This document shows positions 1 to 9,291 of a stretch of DNA of 49,483 bases, piece by piece (position 1 is the first letter of the stretch; each line of letters begins with the position of its first letter). The stretch is from QHXQ01 sp036389375 (lineage in GTDB: Bacteria > Acidobacteriota > Blastocatellia > Pyrinomonadales > Pyrinomonadaceae). Under the pieces are notes generated by a model that was not told where the DNA came from, made no database searches, and worked only from the letters and a program-made list of their open reading frames with translations. The position numbers were made by a program, and so were the translations under genes. The stretch lies in assembly GCA_036389375.1 (NCBI GenBank), contig DASVQA010000051.1, positions 1-49,483 on the forward strand, written 5' to 3'.

Positions 1-3000
1 TGCTGCCTGAACTGCAAAGGCACAACTTCATGGTGGTCATACACAGTCTCTGGGCCATGGGCGAGCCGCTGCAAAGCGTTAATCAGACGTGCGCCAAAGT
101 GCTGCACGTGCCCGGCCTCGACGAGCCGAGCCTCAAGCCACTGTTCAGCCGGGATGCGGGCAACGGACAAGCACAGGGACGACGGGGTGTGTTGATTCTG
201 GATCAATTCGAGGAGGTCTTTAAGTACCATTCCGACCGCACCTACTTCAATCAATTCATCGAACTGCTCTGCGCCTTGATCAATGACGACAGCATCAACC
301 TCCGCATCGTGTTCTCGATGCGCGAAGAGTTCCTCGGCGAGTTGAGCATCTTCGATAACCGCATCCCCGATCTCTTCAACAACTATTACCGACTCAAGTA
401 CCCGCACAAACACGAGGCTAAAGAGATCATCAGGCGTACGAGCGCCCTCGCCCAATACGCAGGGGCCGACGGCCAGCCCGCTGCCGTCAAGGTAGATGAA
501 GAGAAGTTGCTCGATCTGGTCGAGGACTTGTCGGTCTTTGAAGCCGACTCCGCGGCCACCACCAGCAGGGCGGGCAACGGCGCGCGCAGTCACGCCGCCG
601 TGCGGCGCGATTACATCATGCCCCCGTATCTACAGATCGCTTGTCAGCGCCTGTGGCGGCGGCAGTTTGACGTGCTCGCGCCCCCCGATGCCACGCCTGC
701 GGCGGACGCAAAGCATGATTTCCTCGCCCGCTATCAACCGGGCCAAGCGCGCGCCGAACTCAACTCATTCTGCCGTGAGACGCTTAATGCCCTGCCTGAT
801 CCGCAAAAGGAATTGGCCGCCGAGGCCTTCGACTTCCTGGTCACGAAGAAGGGGGCGAAGATGGCCTACGAGGTCTCAGATCTGGCGGATAAGATGGAGG
901 TGGACGAGACAAGGCTGCGGCGCGTGCTCATGGGGTTGAGCGAGCCGGACAAGCGCATCCTGCGCAAGAGCGGCCCTGAAGATGCACAGTGGTATGAACT
1001 CTACCACGACATGTACAGCCCGTTCGTGGACGAGTGGAAGCGGGAATACCAGAAGATGAAGAAGGCGCAGCTTCCACGCTGGCTAAAGGAAGCTGCTGCA
1101 ACTGCCGCCGGCGCACTCATTGTCATCACTTTGCTCGCCGCTATTTGGTATCTCGTTGTGCAGCCGCCGCGTTACATGGCCACGCTGCGCTCTGCCGACC
1201 TCAGCAACCTAAAGAGCTATAGCGCGGCGCAGGCCGCCTACCTCGGCCTGCAACGGACTCTGCTCTACAGTGGTCGGGGGCAGCAGTTGTGGGCTGAAGC
1301 GTGGCAACGGCGCGCGCGGAAAGCGGCACAGAGCGAGTTGCGCGACGAAGCCCTGCTGGCTTGGCTCGAAGCCGCCGCCGCCAGCCCCGCGACGGCGAAC
1401 ACGCCGCTTGCCCGCGCGTCCGAACTGCTCGGCGAGGATTATCCGAACCTGCACGCCACGTTCCGGCAGGAGCAGATGACATCCAAGCCACTCTTTAGCG
1501 CCAACGGCAGGCTCGTGCTGACGCAGAATCAGGATTGGCAGATAACTCTGTGGCAGCCCGAAACCGGAGAACAACTCACACCGCCGGTTGACCTTGCCTT
1601 GCTTAAAGAGGATGAAGCGGCGCGCGCGGCCCATAAAGCCAACCGCGAGCGCGGGCGGCAGACGATAAGTGGGCTGCCGAATCAGAGCCGGGCCGGGCTG
1701 ACGGAAGGGCCGTGGGCCGCGTCAGCAAATACGGGGGCGGAAGACCAGACGATAACGAGATTTTATCTGGATATACAAACGTTAGCCGATAATGCGGCGC
1801 TGGGTAAACTGGTCGGCGGCGTGGTGACGGTCAGGCGGCGCTCAAACTATAGCACACGGATATTTGAGCGTTGGGATAGATTCTATCTTTGGCGCGCGAC
1901 GACGGGGCAGTTGGTCATACCACCTATCACGCTCACAAAAAGAGGTATGGAAATTGGCCCCGTGCTCACGCGTGTTGGCGAACCCTTCTTCAATTTAAGT
2001 CCGGACGGGCAATACATCGCGCTTAATCTGGCTGGTTCGCAAGTCACGATTCATAAAGTGTCAGCTTCGGTCGAAGAATTCAATAACACCCAGCGGCCGT
2101 TAGGAAATATCAGCGCTTTGGCCTTCAGTCTCGAAAACGACATAGTGGTCACGAGCGACCAATCAGGTGCAGGGAGCAAGAATACTTTGGTGAAGCGTTG
2201 GGGGCTGCCTGAACTGTTTAGTACGCCGCCGGGCCAGTACACGCCCGCGCAGCGATCAACCGTCGGTGCTATCAACACAATCATGCTTAGTCCTAACGGC
2301 AGAAGCTTCGTCACCGTCAAGGACAATAATCCTGCTTCTCTCTGGGATACTGCCAGCTTGCAGGAAGATGAGTTGAAGAAGCTGGCAATAGACTCCGACA
2401 TAACGGTGCGCGGTGTGACGGACAAAGGCGAATTACTGCTTGAGCATAGCGAATGGCAGGGCGATGGTAGTAGCCAATTACGGTTGGTAGATCGTGACAA
2501 CACGGTGTTGGCTGGCCCCTTCAATGCGTCGAGTGGGCTTAATGACGTGTCAATTAGTCCGGATGGCCGCTACTTTCTCGCCACCACCACAAAAGACGGC
2601 ACGGCACGGCTCTGGCGACTCCCGATGCTCAGGCCGCAAGGGCGGCTATTAACCGAGCCGCCCGGCCGATTTGTTGATGTGGCCGCGAGCACGGACGGGC
2701 GCATTATCGCAACCTCGCATTCGAACAAAGCGGTCACGTTGTGGGCTAACACGGGCAGTGAAGTGACGCGCACAACGAACGCTTTGGCGGCGGGGCCGGC
2801 CGCCACGCCGGAAGCCTACTGGGTGCAGGAAGACTGGCCACAGGATTACATGGCCAGAACTGAAGCGCCGAGCCTCGTGCTCAGTGCCGATGGGCGCTGG
2901 CTGGCGCTGCGTGTGCGCCCAGAGCTCGTGGTTATTCGTGACCGCACTTCGACGCAGGATTATCAACTGCGCCACCCGGCGGGGAGCACGGTGGCGTTGA

Positions 3001-3878
3001 TCGTGATCGCCCCGGACGGCAAGACGGCATTAACGACTGATAATAAAGGCATCCTCCGTACATGGCCGCTCATGCCCGAGCAATTAGCTCCGGGCGGTAC
3101 ACCTGCGCCGACAAAGCTGTTTGGCCGCAGGTTGAAGTTCACTTCTGACGGTAGCTATCTGATCGCAACTACGGCTAATTATCTAAGCGAGTTGATGGCT
3201 TGGCGCTGGCCGTCGTTCGACGAGGTTGCCTTGCCTGCTCAGCCTAGAGTAATGATACGAACGTTGCGTCTGTTCGGTAAGAGATTGATCGTTGGTTACG
3301 CTAACGGCAGTGTGCGCATCTGGGATCTGGCTGAGAATAAGCCCCCTCTTTTATTGCAGACGCAGAGCGGTGTCGAGGCGGTCGCGCTCAGCCCGAACGG
3401 CAGCAGAGCGTTGATCGGTAATGAGGACGGCACAGTGTCCTTATGGAATCTCATCGGGCCGGGGCAGCCCAAGAAATTGGGTCGTGAGGATTATCGGGGC
3501 GGCAGCGGAGAGATCAAGGCCATCGAATGCGAGGCGGACGGTCAGACGGCCCTGATTATTACGAACGCGTGGGTTCATGGTTTAGGCTATGATCAGGATG
3601 GACTGCATCCGTTGGACTCGCGCTACATCGGCATATCGTGGTTAGCACCCTTCGCGCGGGACGGGCACAGCTTTCAGTTCTTACTAGGGCTGGATGAGCA
3701 AACGATCAAAATCGGCAGCTTGAATCTCGATCAGGAGCCGCCCCGCTCGCCCTTACTAACGCAAGCGCCGCAACAGTTACTCGACGAATGGGAGCGCCGG
3801 CTTGGTTATTCATTCGTCCTTGGGCAGCCTATCGGCAAATACGCAGATATACCAGCACGTTCAGCCCCTGAGCGCTGA
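1..3878 (+). CDS. nSTAND-type ATPase / transmembrane / WD40-like repeat protein, 5' truncated
   Basis: The reading frame is open from the first base, so the true N-terminus, including any Walker A loop, lies outside the window. Counting from the first in-window Met (base 30), a Walker B-like LILDQFEE sits at residues 55-62 and FSMREEFLGEL at 95-105, both typical of nSTAND1 conflict-type NTPases. A winged-helix-like part follows, then a single hydrophobic helix near residues 355-378. The remaining 900 residues hold degenerate WD40-like blades, for example SPDGRYFLATTTKDGTARLW and SPNGSRALIGNEDGTVSLWN. By family knowledge such proteins sense a signal through the repeats and switch through the NTPase; the ligand is unknown. 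Codon third positions are visibly more AT-rich than in the downstream genes, which may reflect transfer. The gene is convergent with the DUF4328 gene. Architecture is confident, function is not. Confidence 0.8.
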   Translation, partial: LPELQRHNFMVVIHSLWAMGEPLQSVNQTCAKVLHVPGLDEPSLKPLFSRDAGNGQAQGRRGVLILDQFEEVFKYHSDRTYFNQFIELLCALINDDSINLRIVFSMREEFLGELSIFDNRIPDLFNNYYRLKYPHKHEAKEIIRRTSALAQYAGADGQPAAVKVDEEKLLDLVEDLSVFEADSAATTSRAGNGARSHAAVRRDYIMPPYLQIACQRLWRRQFDVLAPPDATPAADAKHDFLARYQPGQARAELNSFCRETLNALPDPQKELAAEAFDFLVTKKGAKMAYEVSDLADKMEVDETRLRRVLMGLSEPDKRILRKSGPEDAQWYELYHDMYSPFVDEWKREYQKMKKAQLPRWLKEAAATAAGALIVITLLAAIWYLVVQPPRYMATLRSADLSNLKSYSAAQAAYLGLQRTLLYSGRGQQLWAEAWQRRARKAAQSELRDEALLAWLEAAAASPATANTPLARASELLGEDYPNLHATFRQEQMTSKPLFSANGRLVLTQNQDWQITLWQPETGEQLTPPVDLALLKEDEAARAAHKANRERGRQTISGLPNQSRAGLTEGPWAASANTGAEDQTITRFYLDIQTLADNAALGKLVGGVVTVRRRSNYSTRIFERWDRFYLWRATTGQLVIPPITLTKRGMEIGPVLTRVGEPFFNLSPDGQYIALNLAGSQVTIHKVSASVEEFNNTQRPLGNISALAFSLENDIVVTSDQSGAGSKNTLVKRWGLPELFSTPPGQYTPAQRSTVGAINTIMLSPNGRSFVTVKDNNPASLWDTASLQEDELKKLAIDSDITVRGVTDKGELLLEHSEWQGDGSSQLRLVDRDNTVLAGPFNASSGLNDVSISPDGRYFLATTTKDGTARLWRLPMLRPQGRLLTEPPGRFVDVAASTDGRIIATSHSNKAVTLWANTGSEVTRTTNALAAGPAATPEAYWVQEDWPQDYMARTEAPSLVLSADGRWLALRVRPELVVIRDRTSTQDYQLRHPAGSTVALIVIAPDGKTALTTDNKGILRTWPLMPEQLAPGGTPAPTKLFGRRLKFTSDGSYLIATTANYLSELMAWRWPSFDEVALPAQPRVMIRTLRLFGKRLIVGYANGSVRIWDLAENKPPLLLQTQSGVEAVALSPNGSRALIGNEDGTVSLWNLIGPGQPKKLGREDYRGGSGEIKAIECEADGQTALIITNAWVHGLGYDQDGLHPLDSRYIGISWLAPFARDGHSFQFLLGLDEQTIKIGSLNLDQEPPRSPLLTQAPQQLLDEWERRLGYSFVLGQPIGKYADIPARSAPER

Positions 3879-3880
3879 AG

Positions 3881-3900
3881 CCGCCGCTGGCTTGCGGCGG
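3881..3900. terminator. GC-rich hairpin between convergent genes
   Basis: CCGCCGC and GCGGCGG pair perfectly around the loop TGGCTT, two bases after the stop of the WD40-like gene. There is no T-run on either strand, so intrinsic termination is doubtful. The rest of 3879-3979 shows nothing else. Confidence 0.25.
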
Positions 3901-3979
3901 ACGCACACACCGCCACGCAGTCTCTGCTGCAAATCAGCCGGGTTGCGCTATCTGATACCTGCCGAATGATCCGCTTTGA

Positions 3980-4729
3980 CTATTGTTGACCCTGCGCGTA
4001 TCCGTTGAAAGCCGGCGGCGGTGGCGGTTGCTCGAATGAGGCGTAGTTGAGCGCGAGTTGGGTGCTTTTCTCGATCTGCATGCGGTCGATTGCACGGATC
4101 AGCATGACCGCGAGCGCGGCGGCGACGATGCTTAAGAGATCGGTGATCAGGCCGAACCATGCGGTTGCGCCGGCCGCCTCTTTGTTGTCGCCGATGCGCC
4201 AGTAGATGTTGCTGGCGACGTTTGAGGCGATCCAGAAGCCCCACCACCAGGCGACAAGCGGCGCGCGCGTGTCGGCCGTAAAGGATAGCCCACCGATGCC
4301 GGCCGCACTGTCCCCCGGCTTGCTCCAACGCCAGATTTCGCGCACGGCCTGAAAGGGGCGCACAAGGTTCAGGAACGGAATGAAGAAAGAGCCGACGGCC
4401 CAGCCCGGTGAACCGTCAAGCCCACGCGCGCCGAGCGCAGGCAAGTTGCTGTAAGCGCGATACAGCCAGAGCAGGAAGAAGATGATCGTCGTGACGTAAA
4501 CCAGAAAGTTGAGCACCGCCAGACCCGCCTGCACAAGCACAAGCGGCGACGCGATGTCGCCTTCCAGACTGGCCAAATCCTGAGTGTTCGCCGGCCCGCT
4601 GACCTGTGCCACGTGCACCAGGGCCGAGCAGGCATCGACGAGCGCCCCGAGGGCGAGCAGGATGATGGCTGCGAGCGCCAACGTGTGACCGGCGCGAAAC
4701 GGGACGCGATTTGATTGAGTGTCCATCAT
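3980..4729 (-). CDS. DUF4328 family integral membrane protein
   Basis: This is a 249-residue protein with about five hydrophobic segments. The stretch GSFFIPFLNLVRPFQAVREI followed by W is the characteristic core of DUF4328 proteins, whose function is unknown. The C-terminus is proline-rich and probably cytoplasmic. I chose the ATG at 4729 over an in-frame TTG at 4762; a second ATG follows directly at 4726. The upstream sequence AGAGAA gives only weak ribosome-binding support. It is the last gene of the minus-strand run, 40 bp after preA, so it is probably co-transcribed, although nothing in it points to pyrimidine metabolism. Confidence 0.75.
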   Translation of the reverse strand: MMDTQSNRVPFRAGHTLALAAIILLALGALVDACSALVHVAQVSGPANTQDLASLEGDIASPLVLVQAGLAVLNFLVYVTTIIFFLLWLYRAYSNLPALGARGLDGSPGWAVGSFFIPFLNLVRPFQAVREIWRWSKPGDSAAGIGGLSFTADTRAPLVAWWWGFWIASNVASNIYWRIGDNKEAAGATAWFGLITDLLSIVAAALAVMLIRAIDRMQIEKSTQLALNYASFEQPPPPPAFNGYAQGQQ

Positions 4730-4769
4730 GAGGAGATTCTCTGGGCCATGAAGGGCAGACAAGTTAAGG

Positions 4770-6038
4770 CTAATCGCCCGCGGCCGGCGCAGGCTCGCGC
4801 GCGGTCAACTCGCGCCACGTGAGCGGCTGCGCGCCGTCGTCGAGACGCACCATCGAGATGCAGCCGGGCACGGGGCAGACCAGATAGCAGAGGTTGCAGC
4901 CGACACACTCGGCCTCGTCCACGATGGGGAAACGCTTGCCATCAATCTGCGTGAAGGGGATGCACTGGTGCGCGCCGTCCTCGCAGGCGATGTGGCAGAG
5001 ATTACACTGGATGCACTTGGCGTGATCGATGCGCGCCACCGTCTTGTAATTGAGATCGAGGTTGCCCCAATCGGTCAGCCGGCCGACGCTGTGCCCGATG
5101 ATCTGATTCACGCTCGCCAGTCCCTTGTCGTCCAGATAGTTCGACAGACCATCGATCATGTCTTCGACGATGCGATAGCCATAGTGCATGACGGCGGTGC
5201 AGACCTGCACGGTGGTTGCGCCGAGCAGCAGAAACTCGGTTGCATCGCGCCACGTCGAGATGCCGCCGATGCCGCTAATCGGCACGCCCACTTCCGGGTC
5301 GCGCGCCAGTTCCGACACCATGTTGAGCGCAATCGGCTTGACGGCCGGGCCGCAGTAGCCGCCATGCGCGGCCAATCCGTTGACGTTCGGATGCGGGATC
5401 ATCGTGTCGAGGTCAACACCCATGACGGAGTTGATCGTGTTGATGAGCGAGAGCGCGTCTGCGCCGCCGCGCACGGCCGCGCGCCCCGGCGGGTTGATGC
5501 TCGTCACGTTCGGCGTGAGCTTGACGATGACGGGCAAACGCGTCGCCTCCTTCACCCACTCCGTCACCATGCAGGTGTAATCGGGCACTTGCCCCATCGC
5601 CGCCCCCATGCCGCGTTCGCTCATGCCGTGCGGGCAGCCGAAATTCAGTTCGACGCCGTCCGCGCCCGTGTCTTCAACCTGTTTGGCGATCTCGTGCCAA
5701 GCCTCGCGCTTCGATTCGACCATGAGCGAGATGATCAGGGCGTGCTTCGGATACTTGCGCTTGCACGCGCGGATTTCGCGCAGATTGACTTCGAGCGGGC
5801 GGTCGGTGATGAGTTCGATGTTATTGAGACCGATCATGCGTTGCGGCCCATGATCAATCGAGGCGAGGCGCGAGCAGACGTTGCGGATCGGCTCGCCCAG
5901 CGTCTTCCAGACCGCGCCGCCCCAGCCCGCGTCAAACGCACGCTCGACCATCGAACCCATGTTCGTCGGCGGCGCGCTCGCCAGCCAGAACGGGTTCGGC
6001 GATTTGATCCCGGCAAATTCAACACTCAGATCGGCCAT
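4770..6038 (-). CDS. preA: NAD-dependent dihydropyrimidine dehydrogenase subunit PreA
   Basis: This subunit carries the FMN catalytic site that reduces uracil or thymine to the 5,6-dihydro base, using electrons passed from PreT. The 422-residue length is normal. The N-terminal part is a dihydroorotate dehydrogenase-like TIM barrel. LNFGCPHGMSERGMG at 131-145 matches the active-site loop of dihydropyrimidine dehydrogenase, with C135 equivalent to the catalytic cysteine. Two ferredoxin-type 4Fe-4S motifs follow: CIQCNLCHIAC from residue 342 and CVGCNLCYLVC from residue 378. The partner preT lies upstream in the same run but is separated by an unknown gene, unlike the adjacent preT-preA of E. 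coli. Confidence 0.95.
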   Translation of the reverse strand: MADLSVEFAGIKSPNPFWLASAPPTNMGSMVERAFDAGWGGAVWKTLGEPIRNVCSRLASIDHGPQRMIGLNNIELITDRPLEVNLREIRACKRKYPKHALIISLMVESKREAWHEIAKQVEDTGADGVELNFGCPHGMSERGMGAAMGQVPDYTCMVTEWVKEATRLPVIVKLTPNVTSINPPGRAAVRGGADALSLINTINSVMGVDLDTMIPHPNVNGLAAHGGYCGPAVKPIALNMVSELARDPEVGVPISGIGGISTWRDATEFLLLGATTVQVCTAVMHYGYRIVEDMIDGLSNYLDDKGLASVNQIIGHSVGRLTDWGNLDLNYKTVARIDHAKCIQCNLCHIACEDGAHQCIPFTQIDGKRFPIVDEAECVGCNLCYLVCPVPGCISMVRLDDGAQPLTWRELTAREPAPAAGD

Positions 6039-6099
6039 TGCTCACACTCCTCAAAACGTGAAAATTGATCTTCAGCCAGCGCCGCTAACCGGGCGCGCT

Positions 6100-6846
6100 C
6101 TAGGCCGGCTCCAACACGCGCCCCGATAACCAGAACGAGCCGCTGACGATGCCGCCCGTCGTCAGATAACCGGAGAGCAGGTCGGGGTCGGCCACCATGT
6201 CCAATTCACCGCCGAGCGTGCGCAGGTGCGCCCAGCAGAACTCGCGCTCCGAGGTCGGATTAGTGATGAGTGCCGTATCGAGCACGCGGGCGGTGAAGAT
6301 GGCATGCGCCTGCGGCGGCTCGGTTGATTCGCCCGAGGCGGCGTTGAAGAGGCCCGCCGGGATAAACGATTCGGCGGCGTACTTGAGCGTGCCGGTCTGC
6401 GCGGCTTCGTAGCTCTCTTCTGATTCGTAAGCCTTCAGCTCGTGCGCGAACGCGGTCAACTGCACCGCGCAGATCGAAGGCACGACCACCCCGCCCGTCA
6501 ACTCGTAATCCGGCGCGTCGAAGACGAACGGATACGCGCCGCTCTCCGGCTCTGCGTCGGCCGGATCGGCCCAGCCGTGAAAAGCGCCGTCCAGTATGGA
6601 CGACTCCGGGCGCGGCACGCGCGCCGTCAACCCGACGCGCATGCGTGTCTGCCCCGCGTAGTGTGGATTGAGTCCGACCACGTCGCCCGCCGCGTCCAAC
6701 TGCATCCACAATTCTATGCCCGCACCGGGCGACCAGCGCACGTAAGTGCCGCTCGCGGTCTGTATATCAGTGCCATGCTCCAAGGCCTTCAGCGCGAGCG
6801 CTTCAAAGTCGGCCTTCGACTCGACCAGAAAACCTAAATCGGACAT
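6100..6846 (-). CDS. Conserved-looking hypothetical protein between preT and preA
   Basis: I do not recognise this family. The 248-residue product has no signal peptide, membrane helix or cysteine cluster, and looks like a soluble mixed alpha/beta protein. It starts SDLGFLVESKADFEALALKA and contains WSPGAGIELWMQLDAAGDVV, VGLNPHYAGQTRMRVGL and a C-terminal GGIVSGSFWLSGRVL. I preferred the ATG at 6846; the ATG at 6858 is an alternative, and neither has a clear ribosome-binding site. A longer reading from 6921 would run through a repeat element and overlap preT, so I rejected it. It lies 71 bp after preT and 61 bp before preA, which suggests co-expression with the dehydrogenase. Confidence 0.6.
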   Translation of the reverse strand: MSDLGFLVESKADFEALALKALEHGTDIQTASGTYVRWSPGAGIELWMQLDAAGDVVGLNPHYAGQTRMRVGLTARVPRPESSILDGAFHGWADPADAEPESGAYPFVFDAPDYELTGGVVVPSICAVQLTAFAHELKAYESEESYEAAQTGTLKYAAESFIPAGLFNAASGESTEPPQAHAIFTARVLDTALITNPTSEREFCWAHLRTLGGELDMVADPDLLSGYLTTGGIVSGSFWLSGRVLEPA

Positions 6847-6869
6847 GTGACTTGGCATGATGAAGCAGC

Positions 6870-6922
6870 GACAAGTGACGAGCCGGGACAAGTCTTTAGC
6901 TTGGCCCTCGGCCCTCGTCACT
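6870..6922. repeat. Dispersed palindromic intergenic repeat, copy A
   Basis: GACAAGTGACGAG begins the element, GTCTTTAGCTTG lies in the centre, and it ends with CTCGTCACT, the inverted complement of AGTGACGAG. A related copy lies at 44545-44597 with the same order of blocks. The preT stop codon (6918-6920) falls inside the right arm. Confidence 0.6.
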
Positions 6923-8336
6923 CTCTTATTTCGCTCGTCTCTTCGTGGAGCGGCACGGTTGCGCCGGCAAATTCTACGCGTTCGCCTGTCAGACTTTCGT
7001 GTATGCCCTGCGCGGCGAGTTTCCCCATCTGCGCGGCGTCCACCGCCTCGCGCCCGCCGTTGACGCAGTCGCCGCCCGCGAAAATTTTCGGATTCGCTGT
7101 CTGCATCGTCGCGCGATCAACCTTGACCCGGCCTGCGTCGTCCAACTCGACGCCGCCGAGTTGCGCGAACCAGTCGCGCAGCTTCTGTTGCCCCGTCGCC
7201 TTGATCACCATGTCCACCGGAATGGTAAATTCAGAGCCGGGCAACTGTTGCAAAGTGCCGCGCCCCGCGCCGTCTTCAGCCGCCAACGACATGCGGACGC
7301 AGCGCAACGCGCCGACGCGCGTGCCCGTCGCATCGGGCAGAATCTCAACCGGCGCAGTCAGCCACAGAAACTCGACCGCATCCTGTTTCGCCAACTCGTA
7401 CTCGTATTCATAAGCCGGCATCTCGCGCGCTGTGCGCCGGTAGATGAGCAGGACGCGCTCTGCGCCGAGCCGACGCATCTGCGTGACCGCATCAATCGCC
7501 GTGTTGCCCGCGCCGACGACCGCGACGTTGCGCCCCGTCGGCACGTCCGCCCACGCGCGCGTCTTGATGCGCTCGATCAGGGGCAGCGCGTCATAGACGC
7601 CCGGTAGGTCTTCACCCGGAATGTTGAGCCGCGAGGTTGCGCCCAAACCGACAGCAACAAAGAGCGCGTCGTGTGTCTGCTCCAACTCGGCGCACGAAAC
7701 ATCGCGCCCGACCTCCGTCTCAGTCCTGATGGCGACGCCGAGCCGTGCGACCTGTGCGACCTCGCCCATTGATACGGCCTGCGTCATCTTATATTCCGCC
7801 ATGCCATAGGTGTCTAGCCCGCCCGCGAGCGGCTTGCGCTCGTAGATCGTGACGGCATAACCGAGCCGCGCCAGATAGGTCGCACACGATAAGCCGGCCG
7901 GGCCGGAGCCGACGATGCCGACTGATTTGCCATTCGGCGGGCCGACCTTGAGCACGTCGCGCGCGCGGCTCAACACCGCATCCGTCGCATACCGCTGCAA
8001 GCGCCCGATCTCAATCGGCTTCGCCATGAGCGTCTTCTCGACGCACGCGCCTTCGCATAAGACCTCGACCGGACAGACGCGCGCACACGTCGCGCCAATC
8101 GGATTCGCGTCGAAGATAACGCGCGCCGAGCCGGCGAGATTGCCGCTCGCAATCTTCTTGATAAACGAGGGCACGTCAATGTGCGTCGGGCACGCGCGCG
8201 TACACGGTGCGTCGTAGCAATAGACGCAGCGGTGCGACTCCAAGATCGCCTCAGCCTGCGTCAACGGCGGCGCAAGCTCGCGGAAGTTGCGTTCAATCTG
8301 CGCGATGTTGATCGGTGATTCGTGAACAAGAGTCAT
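6918..8336 (-). CDS. preT: NAD(P)H-dependent dihydropyrimidine dehydrogenase subunit PreT
   Basis: This is the electron-input subunit of bacterial dihydropyrimidine dehydrogenase. It takes electrons from NAD(P)H through FAD and Fe-S clusters and delivers them to PreA. The 472-residue protein resembles the GltD family. N-terminal cysteine motifs for two 4Fe-4S clusters are visible (CYDAPCTRACPTHIDV and CARVCPVEVLCEGACV). Next come the FAD-binding GSGPAGLSCATYLARLGYA, an NAD(P)-binding GAGNTAIDAVTQMRRLGA, and a C-terminal GGDCVNGG FAD motif. I start it at the ATG at 8336 rather than the in-frame TTG at 8342. It follows the ureidopropionase gene by 24 bp. Its stop lies within a dispersed repeat. 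Confidence 0.94.
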   Translation of the reverse strand: MTLVHESPINIAQIERNFRELAPPLTQAEAILESHRCVYCYDAPCTRACPTHIDVPSFIKKIASGNLAGSARVIFDANPIGATCARVCPVEVLCEGACVEKTLMAKPIEIGRLQRYATDAVLSRARDVLKVGPPNGKSVGIVGSGPAGLSCATYLARLGYAVTIYERKPLAGGLDTYGMAEYKMTQAVSMGEVAQVARLGVAIRTETEVGRDVSCAELEQTHDALFVAVGLGATSRLNIPGEDLPGVYDALPLIERIKTRAWADVPTGRNVAVVGAGNTAIDAVTQMRRLGAERVLLIYRRTAREMPAYEYEYELAKQDAVEFLWLTAPVEILPDATGTRVGALRCVRMSLAAEDGAGRGTLQQLPGSEFTIPVDMVIKATGQQKLRDWFAQLGGVELDDAGRVKVDRATMQTANPKIFAGGDCVNGGREAVDAAQMGKLAAQGIHESLTGERVEFAGATVPLHEETSEIRE

Positions 8337-8360
8337 GAGCAAATCCAGAATTGTCCTGCG

Positions 8361-9230
8361 TTAATCGGCCACCAGCGCGTCGTAGCTGTCGGGCCGGCGG
8401 TCGCGGAAGAACTGCCACGTGTTGCGGACTTCGCGGATCAGGTCGAGATTGAGGTCGGCGACGACGAGCGCATCTGCATCGCGCGGCGCTTCAGCGACGA
8501 TCTTGCCGCGCGGGTCGCAGAAGTAACTTTGCCCGTAGAATTCGCCGATGTCCCAGGGCTGCTCGTGCCCGACGCGATTGATCGCGCCGACGAAATAGCC
8601 GTTGGCGACCGCGTGCGCCGGTTGTTCCAGCTTCCACAAGTATTCAGACAAACCGGCGACGGTCGCCGACGGATTGAAGACGATCTCCGCGCCGTTGAGA
8701 CCGAGTATGCGTGCGCCTTCGGGGAAGTGGCGGTCGTAGCAGATGTAGACGCCGATGCGCGCGTAGGCCGTGTCGAACGCGGGATAGCCGAGATTGCCGG
8801 GGCGGAAATAGAACTTCTCCCAGAAGCCGGGCGCGACGTGCGGGATGTGGTTCTTGCGATACTTGCCAAGATACTTGCCGTCGGCGTCAATGACGGCGGC
8901 CGTGTTGTAGTAGATGCCCGTGATCTCTTCTTCGTAGATCGGGACGATGATCACCATCTGGTGTTCGCGCGCAAGCTCCTGCATGAGCTTGACGGTCGGG
9001 CCGTCGGGCACGCGCTCGACCGCTTCGTACCAGCGCGTCTGCTGTTCGGCGCAGAAGTAGGGCGTGGTAAAGACCTCCTGCATGCAGAGAATCTGCACGC
9101 CCTGCCGGGCGGCGTCCGCGATCAACGCGACGTGTTTCTCGATGTTGGCGCGCTTGATCTCTGCAATCGGCGCGTCGGTCGGCGCGGCATTAGTTGCCTG
9201 TATGAGACCGCATTTAACTGTTCTGGCCAT
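8361..9230 (-). CDS. Beta-ureidopropionase (N-carbamoyl-beta-alanine amidohydrolase), nitrilase superfamily
   Basis: The predicted reaction is hydrolysis of N-carbamoyl-beta-alanine to beta-alanine, CO2 and ammonia, the third step of reductive pyrimidine breakdown. The 289-residue protein keeps the nitrilase-superfamily triad: E52 in MQEVF, K126 in KNHIPHVAPGFWEK, and C164 in VYICYDRHFPEGARILGLNG. Those surrounding sequences are typical of bacterial beta-ureidopropionases and their N-carbamoylputrescine amidase relatives. The genes around it favour the first role. AGGAA lies about seven bases before the ATG at 9230. Confidence 0.9.
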   Translation of the reverse strand: MARTVKCGLIQATNAAPTDAPIAEIKRANIEKHVALIADAARQGVQILCMQEVFTTPYFCAEQQTRWYEAVERVPDGPTVKLMQELAREHQMVIIVPIYEEEITGIYYNTAAVIDADGKYLGKYRKNHIPHVAPGFWEKFYFRPGNLGYPAFDTAYARIGVYICYDRHFPEGARILGLNGAEIVFNPSATVAGLSEYLWKLEQPAHAVANGYFVGAINRVGHEQPWDIGEFYGQSYFCDPRGKIVAEAPRDADALVVADLNLDLIREVRNTWQFFRDRRPDSYDALVAD

Positions 9231-9291
9231 GATTCGTTCCTATCTGTTTGGAGTTTGACCGTTGAAATTTTGTCTGCACCTATCGCTGCCG

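Noticed and set aside
4968..6068. Long plus-strand frame opposite preA (366 codons)
   Set aside because: It mirrors the strongly supported preA gene; the translation is rich in Arg, His and Asp in the way typical of antisense frames in GC-rich DNA.
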